A stretch of DNA of 64,000 nucleotides from assembly GCF_000143415.4 (NCBI RefSeq), contig NW_003314349.1, positions 658,254 through 722,253 on the forward strand, given 5' to 3'. The position numbers and the translations under genes are program-made. Of the stretch, positions 54,619-64,000 are shown one piece after another; the first letter of the stretch is position 1, and every line of letters starts with the position of its first letter. The stretch is from Selaginella moellendorffii (Eukaryota; Streptophyta; Lycopodiopsida; Selaginellales; Selaginellaceae). The notes under the pieces are model-generated. The model was not told where the DNA came from. It worked only from the letters and a program-made list of their open reading frames with translations, and ran no database searches.

Positions 54619-56754
54619 TCAGATTTCCATATAGTCCTCTTCTTTGTAGTCTTCTTCTTCTTCTTCTGTCTGTTCTGCTGGAAATACCAGCATCAACTTC
54701 CTAGAAGCTCTCCGATTTGATCTAATGACAACAGATGCTGTTGCACCCGACCAGCAGACCTGGTAGGCAGCATCATCTGCGCCACTAACTGCCTCGAGGC
54801 GCAGCATGTTCAAAACCAAAGGATTAGAAAACTCCTTGTCTGGCAAAAGCCGCTGCAAATAAAAACTACTCACTGAAACACACTTTATGAATGAATGAAT
54901 GCTTACCTCGTTCACAAAAAGCGTCAGCTCTCGTCCAGCTAGTTTACCAGCCGTGCACTGGATAGTCAAAACAGTTTTCTCCACGGAATCACTGCCTTCT
55001 TTGGTGCGAACAGCTTCAATCCATGCGCCAAAAACGGGAACCCCGTCCATTTCTTCCTCGTACTGGATGCTTCCCTTCCCTGATGAGTAAACTAGATTCA
55101 AAAGACCACGCAATTTAGGAGAGGGAAAAGTACCTTGGCGCATCAATACTCTTGCAAAGTCCGCCTCTTCTCTTTTAATGTCCGCAAACTTGAGTGCTCC
55201 AGTATAGACTGCACCGTCCATTCTTGCACAGACAATGTCGTGTATCTGTTGAAGGGACGGGTAGTCAAGCGTGTCGGGAACAGTATGGTCCATCTTGAGA
55301 GCAATGGTCATCTGGAAAGGCAGGAACGTCCTCTTTTTCATTACCCCTGCTGTCTCCCCTTGCTTGACCTTGGAAATGCTCCTCTGTGTACGTGCTCTCT
55401 TTCGTGCCGACCGGCGAGGAGCCGTTTCATTCGCTGGAGCGTCTTCCGGAGCGTCTTCCACCATGCACAGGCGTTGCGAATGCTTTGCATTGTCACCCTC
55501 CATCTTCACTAGAATAGCGTGCACTCGGTTCGGCTCCGGCACACCTTCCAGGCCCGACGGAATATCAGGGTGCTCGTTTCTGAACGCCATCAAAGAAGAG
55601 CACAAGGCATCGTAGTCACACTTCTTCATTGGTCTCTGCTTCGTGGCAATAGAGATCTGGAAAAGGACGAGTGGAGGATACACCGAGTCTATCACAGGGA
55701 ATGACGTGCTACTGGGTTGTAAGTAGTAGAGGCCAGGTATTTGCAGATCAAGACTGTTACTGGAGAAATACTTCACTTCCCGCTTCTCCAAATGAAGCTT
55801 TCTGGTCGGATCGTCAATGCTACAAAAGTCACCACCCATCGAGAGTCGATAATGAGCAACACGTTCGAACAGAACTCCAGCTGCACTCCGCAATGAACGG
55901 TTCGCTGCCAAAAATAAAGTGGACGCGATCCAGTTCTTGATCTGACCATTGAAGCATGCGATTGCAAAACAATCCGCTGCCCACTCCGAAGCAAAGGAGA
56001 AATGGTCCACGCGGGTGAAGTCGAGAGTTGGCCAGGAAACGAAGATCTCGTGTGCCTTCAATAATGTCGCGTTCAGCACCCCGCCATCCACAACTTTCTC
56101 GACGGCCGTGAGTTTCTCGCTGAGGACCTTTATCAAAGGCGTGACGTAGTGCCTTATGATTGGCCCGGCAACGTAATACTTCGCCCAGAACTCCATGTAT
56201 TCGCCTTCATTCTCGGGATCTGAAAAATAGACGGCCTGCAACTCGTCGACAGACCAAGGCGGCATGTAAAGCGTCGTGAACTTGCGTTCCTGCATAGTCT
56301 TTTCTGCTTGTATCCACTTATCTTTCTCGGGTGACGCGAACAAGACCGTGGTTCCGTTCCAAGCCCTGTGCCCAACAAATGCCTCATCAGTAAGAAGCCA
56401 AACCCCCGGGCGGTTGTAATCCGGTGAATCTTCCGCGTCGCAACTCCCATCCTGCTTGAAGACGAAAGCATTCACGGTGATTCCTACGAGGAGCTCTACT
56501 ATGACGGCCGTCTCTCCATCGTCGAGGAGCCTCCTGAGAACGTACCACAGAAAACACGACTTGCCGATTCCGGGGTCCCCCGAGATGTGGATGTAGCGCT
56601 TGCCCACGCTCGCGAGCTCCCTGATGTCGGTGTAGACGTCGCTATAGCACTCACGAATCCACACTCTATCCTTGTTGGACATAGCAGGGGTATTGAACCA
56701 GCTCCCCACCTCCATTGTCGCCGCCATCGGGACCAAGTCGCGGCCCAGGACCAT
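54619..56754 (-). CDS. Crinkler/RHS-type P-loop NTPase protein
   Basis: The 711-codon frame starts at ATG 56754. Near the N-terminus is a P-loop NTPase: Walker A GDPGIGKS at 59-66, Walker B-like LLTDEA at about 120-125, and MPPWSVDEL at 164-172, a pattern known from Crinkler (CRN) and trypanosome RHS proteins. Residues about 293-420 (FERVAHYRL ... FPVIDSVYPPLVLFQISIA ... VHAILVKM) resemble the nuclease-like C-terminal domain of the same family. A basic stretch at 447-456 may be a nuclear signal. The last 200 residues are unknown and end in an acidic tail. No secretion signal is visible. Two in-frame stretches, 54853-54906 (54 bp, GTAAGC...CAG) and one of about 42 bp near 55091-55132, look like introns that are open when retained. 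Family members act on host nuclei or in conflict systems; the role here is unknown. Confidence 0.68.
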   Translation of the reverse strand: MVLGRDLVPMAATMEVGSWFNTPAMSNKDRVWIRECYSDVYTDIRELASVGKRYIHISGDPGIGKSCFLWYVLRRLLDDGETAVIVELLVGITVNAFVFKQDGSCDAEDSPDYNRPGVWLLTDEAFVGHRAWNGTTVLFASPEKDKWIQAEKTMQERKFTTLYMPPWSVDELQAVYFSDPENEGEYMEFWAKYYVAGPIIRHYVTPLIKVLSEKLTAVEKVVDGGVLNATLLKAHEIFVSWPTLDFTRVDHFSFASEWAADCFAIACFNGQIKNWIASTLFLAANRSLRSAAGVLFERVAHYRLSMGGDFCSIDDPTRKLHLEKREVKYFSSNSLDLQIPGLYYLQPSSTSFPVIDSVYPPLVLFQISIATKQRPMKKCDYDALCSSLMAFRNEHPDIPSGLEGVPEPNRVHAILVKMEGDNAKHSQRLCMVEDAPEDAPANETAPRRSARKRARTQRSISKVKQGETAGVMKKRTFLPFQMTIALKMDHTVPDTLDYPSLQQIHDIVCARMDGAVYTGALKFADIKREEADFARVLMRQGTFPSPKLRGLLNLVYSSGKGSIQYEEEMDGVPVFGAWIEAVRTKEGSDSVEKTVLTIQCTAGKLAGRELTLFVNEVSIHSFIKCVSVSSFYLQRLLPDKEFSNPLVLNMLRLEAVSGADDAAYQVCWSGATASVVIRSNRRASRKLMLVFPAEQTEEEEEDYKEEDYMEI

Positions 56755-56956
56755 AAGGTTTGTTGACCTAATTCGGTGGATATGATTGACAGGTACAACT
56801 CGCTTCAGTGACAGGTACTGTGACTTGCTTCAGCGGCTACTTTGGTTCGCTGCCACGATTGTCCCCAATCGTTGCCTTAAGCAAATCCATGTGCTAAAAT
56901 TGCTGGGCATATATGTTGTTCCTTCCAAGCTAGACCAAGGTAAGGAGGTCAATTGA

Positions 56957-57310
56957 ATTTTGCTCTGTTCACATGCGTACCTCTTTCAGCCAATGATGTA
57001 ACTTTGAAGATCTGGCAAATTCATAGTTCAACATTAGATTTGGAGTACCAACAACTCCTTGAACTGGTGGAAGATCAGTCACAAAGTCCATTGAGATGCA
57101 AGACCAGGGCATAGTTGGAGCTGGAAGTGGTTGAAGAAGACCATACAGATGGTGTTGAGGAAACTCGGACCAGGCGCAAATGTCGCAGGTGTGGATAAAC
57201 TCTTCCATAGACTGACAAAGATGAGGCCACCGACCAATTCCACTGTTTTCATAATGCCAAAGTGCCCAGCAACTGGAGTCTCATGATGAGACTCTGACAA
57301 TCCACCTCAC
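56957..57310 (-). mobile_element. Ty3/gypsy integrase relic
   Basis: Two minus-strand frames joined by a frameshift read SHHETPVAGHFGIMKTVELV, then FIHTCDICAWSEF, then SISMDFVTDLPPVQG-like sequence. This is the H-H-C-C zinc-binding region and the first catalytic Asp of a Ty3/gypsy integrase. It is flanked by unrelated AT-rich sequence, so only a fragment remains. Confidence 0.85.
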
Positions 57311-58130
57311 ACAAGTACGGATACAGTCTAATGTGGGTTAAAGGCTAAACCACGTTTTAGGGTTCTACAAATCTTCTTCTGCAAATTCAACTCCTAGTTG
57401 TACCTTGGCAATCCTTGCCCACAACCCCACGCAATGGCGCCTATGACCCTGGTGGGCACAACTAGCCATAATTGACCTAAAAACGTTTCCATTCACACTT
57501 GCTTTGTTCCCAATTTCTAGAGGTAAACAATCAATTCAACTTCATATTGATTCAAAATCATTCAAGATCCCCTATGGCTTGATGAGGTGTAAGAATTCCA
57601 TGAAAAAGATTATTTTTGTGCAGATGATTTAGATTAAATCAAATGAAAATATAACTCCTTTTTTTCACTTTCATTTATTTTTCGTTGTATATATTATAGA
57701 AGGATGTGAATAAGTTTTTAAATGGTGAGAAGAAGGGGTGATAGAGTGTATTTTTGGTGATTTTCCAACAAAAATTGTGATCTGGAGATTTAAAATGACC
57801 CAAAAACACAAGCTTTTTATCATTAATCAAGTATATTTTCTTAACAGAATATAATTACTAACTTCTTGACATAGATATTGGTGTGAATATGGAAAACAAA
57901 ATGCTTGTGAAACATCCTCTACAATTGCTAAATCTACACCAAAGTCAGGACTTGGAAATAGACCAAGTCAAAGTTCTAACAAGCAAGGTTGCCTTTGCAA
58001 TTTTTTGGTCAAACAGTTTTACAAATGGCTTGATTATGTGCAGATTATGTATTATCATAGAGAGCATTGTGATAAGAATGGGATTCTTTATCATGGTCAA
58101 CTTGAACTAAGTGGAGGAAAGTCATTATTC
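57311..58130. other. AT-rich intergenic sequence
   Basis: A 75-codon frame at 57883-58110 is unassigned and could belong to the transposase relic that follows. Nothing else is seen. Confidence 0.5.
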
Positions 58131-59720
58131 TTTTAGAAGCTTCCAGCAAATATTCGACATTAGGTGATTCATATGATCTAGCAGGATTTCATATCAAATC
58201 AGATTTATAATAAGCATATACAAATTGTGGGAAGAAATAAATCAGCTCGTGAACCTCCTTGTCAAGATGATTTTCTAACTATGTAAGATATCAACAATCT
58301 GTATAGAAAGTATTTGCTTTCAATTTATTGACTATATAAGAATGATGTATAGAGTGTATGTATTTGGAAGAACACAAATCTTGAGAAAGTATTTTTCCTG
58401 TTTTACCATAGAAATTCACACAACTTAGCAACTGCAAAAGATGGTGGATTTTGCAAATAATAATTTGTTGAGTCTTGATACAATTTTTGCAACTAATCGC
58501 TATAAGTTAAAATTTTCATTTATTTTTAAGTGAACAATATTTAATAGTTTACGGTTCCCATTATACACTATGCTTGTTTTTTGTTATTATGGAAATGGTA
58601 TTTCAATTGTATGAGTTTTAACTTTTAGTGAGAAAGGAAAACATATAAAGAATTGGATAATAGCTCTTTAAAAACGAGTTTTAGAACACATGCTAGATTA
58701 AATTATATCATATCAAATTAATTACTTTATAGCATTAATCTCTACTTGAACACCATCAATCATTATTGCAACTTTTTTTTAATAGAGATACAGTTGATTG
58801 TCAAATTCTATTATGTATTTAGCATGTAAGGAAGAATTGGCTCAAACATATTATTCATAAGGTGAAATCTTGGGATATCAGGATAGAAATATGAAAATGT
58901 CTTGGAGATATTATGTATTATTTAATTCACGCAGCTTTTCACAATAACAATATTATACAAGCTGAGATTAAACAACTTATTGAATATTTTGAAATGGATT
59001 TTCAAAAAGAAGTAGCTTTTATCAAGTATTTTCAAGATGAATGGAAGGACAAAGTTGATAAGTGAATTAATATTTTGATTTTAATAATTTATTTTAATTT
59101 ATATTTGATAGATATGTGGGTTGTTGCTACTCAAAATTTCCCTCATGCTACCAAGGAGACAAATAGTTCAATTGAGGTATTCCATGCAAATATAAAAGCT
59201 ATACTCTCATCCAAAAAAAATACATACTCATAATTAAATGATGGATTAGGCAATTCATCAATTTACTACTAAGGTTTATGGAAGGTACTGGTTTATTAGT
59301 TATTACAAATATCATGGTTTTATTCAAAACCATGCATACAAAAAATTAATCAATGGTGTGATTGTTAAATCAAGAAATATTAACGACTTTCAAATAAAAT
59401 TTGATAAGGACAATACTTGCAAATTTTAGTACAATCCTCTTTAAATCCAGCTATATAGTATTTTGTTGTTGGAGATGAAGGACATAGTGATTGGGATTTT
59501 TTAACTTGGTGTAATTATCTGTGTGCAACTAAAGAAAACTTTTGCAAGCATCAAGCAAAAATTATTATGTTAAAACAAGGAGAAAAAATAACTGGACTAT
59601 AATTAATTATGAGGTTCAACCATCACAATCACATGCAATCTTAAAACCTCTGTTAGATGACTTATTTTATTGTCATCAAGATTTTGAAGCACTTGACTTG
59701 GAAGTTATGATATAGATATT
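58130..59720 (+). mobile_element. Decayed transposase with SWIM-like zinc finger (MULE/FAR1-like)
   Basis: AT-rich DNA contains pieces in order: DMWVVATQNFPHATKETNSS followed by IEVFHANIKAIL, resembling the TNN-IE-FH-LK segment of MULE-type transposases, then WDFLTWCNYLCATKENFCKH, resembling a SWIM zinc finger (CxC...CxH). Stops interrupt throughout. No terminal repeats were identified. Confidence 0.5.
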
Positions 59721-59764
59721 TCACTTATTAATTAAAATTTTGAAATACTTATAAAATTTTGAGT

Positions 59765-60276
59765 AGGAAAATATTTATTAAAATGTTTATCATGAGTAAG
59801 TAATTCAGTTGGAGACTATAATAGAGGTAAACTAGCATATTTTATATATTAATATATATGAATATTGAGTAGGAAGATATCTATCGAAATGTGCAGCATC
59901 AACAAGAAATTCAACTAAGGACTACTATAAAGGTAATTTACACTAAACAAATTTTAAATATTGATATGAACTTTGAATAGGAAAATATCACTCTATCAAA
60001 AGTTATAAAAATGATATTGTAGGAAAATATTTATTAAAATGTTTATCATGAGTAAGTAATTCAGTTGGAGACTATAATAGATGTAAACTAGCATATTTTA
60101 TATATTAATATATATGAATATTGAGTAGGAAGATATCTATCGAAATGTGCAGCATCAACAAGAAATTCAACTAACGACTACTATAAAGGTAATTTACACT
60201 AAACAAATTTTAAATATTGATATGAACTTTGAATAGGAAAATATCACTCTATCAAAAGTTATAAAAATGATATTGC
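59765..60276. repeat. Tandem duplication of a 256-bp unit
   Basis: The unit beginning AGGAAAATATTTATTAAAA at 59765 recurs at 60021 almost without change and ends near 60276 at AATGATATTG. Only a few substitutions separate the copies, so it is young relative to its decayed surroundings. Confidence 0.93.
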
Positions 60277-62039
60277 AGCAAAAGATGATGAATATCTTAC
60301 AAAATCTTCTTGGTGAAGAAGCTTTTTTATCTAGTGGGCTTTAGAGTTTAGGGTTTATAAATGTATGAGGGTGACTCTCAGCTTTGATCTATCAAATGCA
60401 AGTCTACTGAGTTTGTTTGTTTAGTAAGAACATTACCACATGGGTGCACAAGCCTTTGGCATGACTTGAACCTTAGACCTTTTTTATCAGATTCTATACA
60501 CTAACCACAAAACCACTTACCAGGTGGTTGTGATGGAACCATCCTAATCCCACTTGAAGATTGTAGTCCGTCACAGAGTGGTGGGATCACTCCCATTGAT
60601 CATGTGACTGAGTTGAGTATGGTAAACCATGCTATACCATGATCAAGTCAGGGTTCTGCCTCAAGGCAGGGTGTTTTGTTAGGGTTGCATTAGCAAGCCT
60701 AATCCCCATGTTTGGGTTTGCAAGTGTGTGAGGGCGACTATCAGCTTCGATTGATCCAATGCAAGTCTACTGAGCTTGTCACACATTGTGTGCCTCCAGA
60801 AAGCCCTTAATTAGTACCAGTATTTACCCTGGTCTTCAATTCACCCACGGCATCAAAAGCTTTCTTTTGTTCATGGAGAACTCCATCATTACATTCTACA
60901 AGAAAGTGACCAAGAGCATTTCTTGCTCCTCCGGGATTTATTCTATAAGCACTTACATTCCCTAAATTATAGAATAAATCCCGGTTCAAGGTTCGAGTCA
61001 TGCCAAAGGCTCATGCACTCATGGTTTAAGACCTCTTCAGCAAATGCCCTCGTAGCAAATGCCTTGTTCTGACTTGGCCAAATCTTGCCAAGTCTTAAGG
61101 CCATGCGGAGGTTACTAGCCAGCCTTAAGTCTTAGTCTGACACAACTACACTAGCTCTAAGCAACTAAGAGAGAGATCATTGGACAAGAATAGGTGCCTC
61201 GAGATCTAGTGATAAGTCCCATTGAGACTTGAGTGATTCCATTACAACTAGAAATGGAAAAAGATCTAATTGGTACATAATTGGCCCTTAATAGGACCCC
61301 TACCTTACATGAAATAGAAAAAGCTTAGAAAAGAATGGAGCGATCAAAGAATAATGTGCAAACTGAAGTGAATAATCTTGTAAGTAATAACTGTGTCGAC
61401 TCTAACTACTCCGACTTCTAAACTTGTATTTGCTAGCTCTTGCAAGCTTGAGCAAAAGTTGAGAAAGTTTAATGTGACAACACTACCCTTCCACTCAGTT
61501 TGAGTCTCTACAAAACCAACTTTGGATGAAGCCAACCAAACTTTACAAGACTAAACTATTTTTCCCTATTGAGATCAATGAAAGTTAAACTTCCATAGTG
61601 TGTCCTCCTTTGGACCACACCCAAGTTGCCATTGGGTCTGCCATGACTTCCATGCCACACAAGTTGCATTTCCAAACAAAGTGTCTTACCTTTCCTTCGT
61701 CCCATCTACCAAGCAAACACAGGCATGTACAACATGAGAGGGGCCATACTTGGACACCAGGGTGTCACCCACCTTTATCTCAATATGAGTTCTCCTACTC
61801 AGGTTTCCACTACACCAGTTTCAAGTAGTTAGTTTCTAGGAGCCTAGCTAGCAACTTGTGCTACAGCTAGAGAGACACTCAACTTACTTGTCACAACAAG
61901 TCATCGATCCTTAAATATTGTAACTGGGGACCTCCCCTTTACGTAATCACAACCCTACAACCTTACTTTAAAGGTGGCTACAATGTGGATTCATCTAACT
62001 TTGTAGGAACTCTTAGGATCATACATCTAGTGTTCTTAT
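60277..62039. other. Repeat-derived intergenic sequence
   Basis: A patch of about 65 bp is repeated directly near 60352-60418 and 60713-60780 (AGGGTGACTCTCAGCTT versus AGGGCGACTATCAGCTT, both followed by ATGCAAGTCTACTGAG). This may be the remains of element ends. Short frames at 60807-61001 and 61344-61535 are unassigned. Confidence 0.5.
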
Positions 62040-64000
62040 TATATTTCGCTCAGTTTTAAAGAGATTTATGGTGATAAAAGCATCCATTTTGATTGCACTT
62101 TATTTGGGTCAAAGTGGCTTCTCCAAATGAGCTGATTTTGTAAAGAATCAAGTTGCATACAAACATTTTTCTTTTGCATTCTCCTCTATTTTCACCAATT
62201 AAATTTGGAGGTTTAAGATTTTGGCATGGATTTGAAGAATTGCTTGTGTAGGTGTTTAGATTTGGTCATGAGGATTCTGAAGAATGCTTTTTGATGAAAG
62301 AAGTTGAGAGATCTTTCACCTTTTTTCATGATTCAGTTCTAGAGTTTTGAAAGTGAAAGTTTCTGAGTATTCTTTGAAATTTCTTTTGTGGGTCTTTCCT
62401 TTGCTTCCTAGCTTTCATAGAAGTCCTCCTTATTTGCAAAGGAATTCATAAAGAATTGTGAGTTTTGGTGCTGCTTATCTTATATATTATACACTTATGA
62501 AAAGTTTCATCATTTGTTTTTGAGTGTATTGCAAGGAAAGCTTTCTACCATGTGTTTGCATGCAAGATTTGATGCAAGTTTGTGGATTTTGGAGCAATTC
62601 ACCACTTATACTCATTTATTTGAGTACAAAGAGTGGTTTCAGTTGCTTTCACTCAATTTTGAGTGGTTGTGGTGATGAATAGTTAAATGAAGCAAAGGTG
62701 ATGGATCCCAAAAACAGGTGAGGACTCACCAAGAAACTGTAGAGCTCACATACAAAATGAGTTGATACAACCTCATGGCTAAAACCCAATCTGGAACTCA
62801 TAGTCTAAGGTAGCAAAGCTTGAAAATAGAAGAGGAGAGGTGAAAAAAGTGGAGAAAAGGAAAAAGAAAGAAAAAGGAAAGAAATCTCCACATGATTGCT
62901 TTGAGGTGGTGATAATTGTGAGCATATGGAAGCTCACAACTAGTCTCATCTGTGAGCATGTAGGAACCACCCTCCACCTGGCATTGGATGAAGTAGAGGC
63001 CAAGCCACCACGGAAAGAACTTAGAGGAGGGAGTGAACTCTTCGAGAAAAATGAGTTTCCCAGGAGAAAAGAAGATTGAATTAGAAACTTTGGAGTTAAT
63101 GGTCACCATGAGCTTGTGCTTTGTAGCAAAAAGATGCTTAACTATGGCCCTACACTGCTTATCAAGGGCAAGGATCTCCATGTCATAAGCATGAAGCTTG
63201 GCTGTGTTGGAAAGTTGGAAGTCTATAGCATGGCACAAAGATAGTGCAAGTGATGGAGCTCCACTAGAACAATCTTATAGACTAAGGAGAAGAGAGTCAC
63301 ATAAATTGAAAGATGTTTGAAAGGCCCAAAGTGGTGCTTATGTCCACAAGCTTGTAGAGATAAAAACATGAATATCTCAAGCTCTGCAGCACCAAAAATT
63401 TTGAGTATGAATGCGTCAGAAAGCCCAACTATGACCACAAAAAGAGACATCTGTGAAAAAGAGTGAAAATGGCCAAAACCACTTTATATACTTAAAATAG
63501 ATAAATACAAGCCAAACTCCTTAAATTGGCGTCAAATCTCATATGCAAGCATATGGTAGAAAGTTTTGGAGGATATCTATCTAAGATGCTCAAGAAAGAT
63601 GGAAATGGTGATGAAACAAAAAAGAACAAACCCCTCAAATTTGTAGTTGTGGAGTGTATGACATAAATAACACCAAAACACACAATTCTATGTGAATTCC
63701 CTTGCAAGAAAGGACTCCTATGAATGCTAACAAGCAAAGGAGAGACTCACAAAAAAATTTCAAAGAATGCTTAAGAAATTTCACTCTTAAAGCTATAAAA
63801 CTCAATTGTGAAAATAAAAGAGAAAAGAGTGAAAAAAAGTGAAAGATCTTTCAACTCTTTACACTCTGCTCATCAAAAAAGCACTCTTTGGAATCTTTAT
63901 GACCAAATCTAAATACCCATACAAGCAATTCTTCAAATCTGTAACCTCCAAAAATAAGTGGTGAAGATAGAGGAGAATACAAAAGAAAAATGTTTATATG
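62040..64000. mobile_element. Large imperfect fold-back (inverted repeat) element, open at window end
   Basis: Sequence at about 62130-62460 is the imperfect reverse complement of 63660-64000. Matching phrases are AACATTTTTCTTTTG, GAAGAATTGCTTGT, TTTAGATTTGGTCAT and CTTTGAAATTTCTTTTG-like runs. The arms exceed 300 bp and flank about 1.2 kb whose frames (62779-63450) I cannot identify. The right arm continues past the window. Confidence 0.7.

Noticed and set aside
1-64000. CRISPR arrays, operons or bacterial features
   Set aside because: The window is plant nuclear DNA with spliced genes; no regularly spaced short repeats with unique spacers were seen.

Overview
This window is nuclear DNA of a land plant. 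It carries PLS-type pentatricopeptide-repeat (PPR) genes, a FLZ zinc-finger gene, a DUF641/GIL1-like gene, a FOREVER YOUNG-type dehydrogenase, SUT sucrose transporters and plant-type split genes. Spliceosomal introns are mostly only about 50-90 bp, and PPR loci are very dense. That combination suggests a compact, PPR-rich early-diverging plant; a lycophyte such as Selaginella is my best guess, which is an inference. Exon borders below were placed by eye from GT/AG sites, reading-frame continuity and remembered family motifs, not by alignment.

Layout. 1-3.3 kb: end of a decayed LTR retrotransposon (minus strand) whose LTR holds a large minisatellite. 3.3-5.8 kb: AT-rich, no gene seen. 5.8-26.1 kb: a gene-rich island: an intronless SNF2 ATPase lacking a RING domain; two SUT sucrose transporters of identical intron design flanking the ubiquinone gene COQ2; an intronless PPR gene; a DUF641/GIL1-like gene; a GIY-YIG-like protein; a FEY-type SDR; a DnaJ-type zinc-finger mini-protein; two tRNA-Val(CAC) genes; an ADP/ATP carrier; and a FLZ protein. 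27-34.7 kb: PPR pseudogenes, a small family of secreted cysteine-rich peptide genes (one intact, three decayed) and a pogo/Tigger-type transposase relic.

35.3-47.2 kb: a diverged tandem segmental duplication of a unit holding an unassigned segment, an ARB2/FAM172-type gene, a PPR gene, a PPR relic and an ADP-ribosyltransferase-like gene. The two copies have decayed in complementary fashion: unit 1 keeps the ARB2 and ART-like genes but has a broken PPR gene, whereas unit 2 keeps a full PPR gene but has a broken ARB2 gene and only an inverted ART scrap. 47.7-49.1 kb: an ACBP4/5-like kelch pseudogene. 49-54 kb: repeats. 54.6-56.8 kb: a 711-codon gene of the Crinkler/RHS P-loop type, the most unusual protein here. 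57-64 kb: Ty3/gypsy and transposase relics, a 256-bp tandem duplication and a large fold-back repeat running off the window end.

Functionally the island is housekeeping (sucrose transport, mitochondrial ubiquinone synthesis and ADP/ATP exchange, organelle RNA processing). The right half is accessory and fast evolving, and holds the candidates for new biology: the cysteine-rich peptide family, the Crinkler/RHS-type gene and the ART-like gene.
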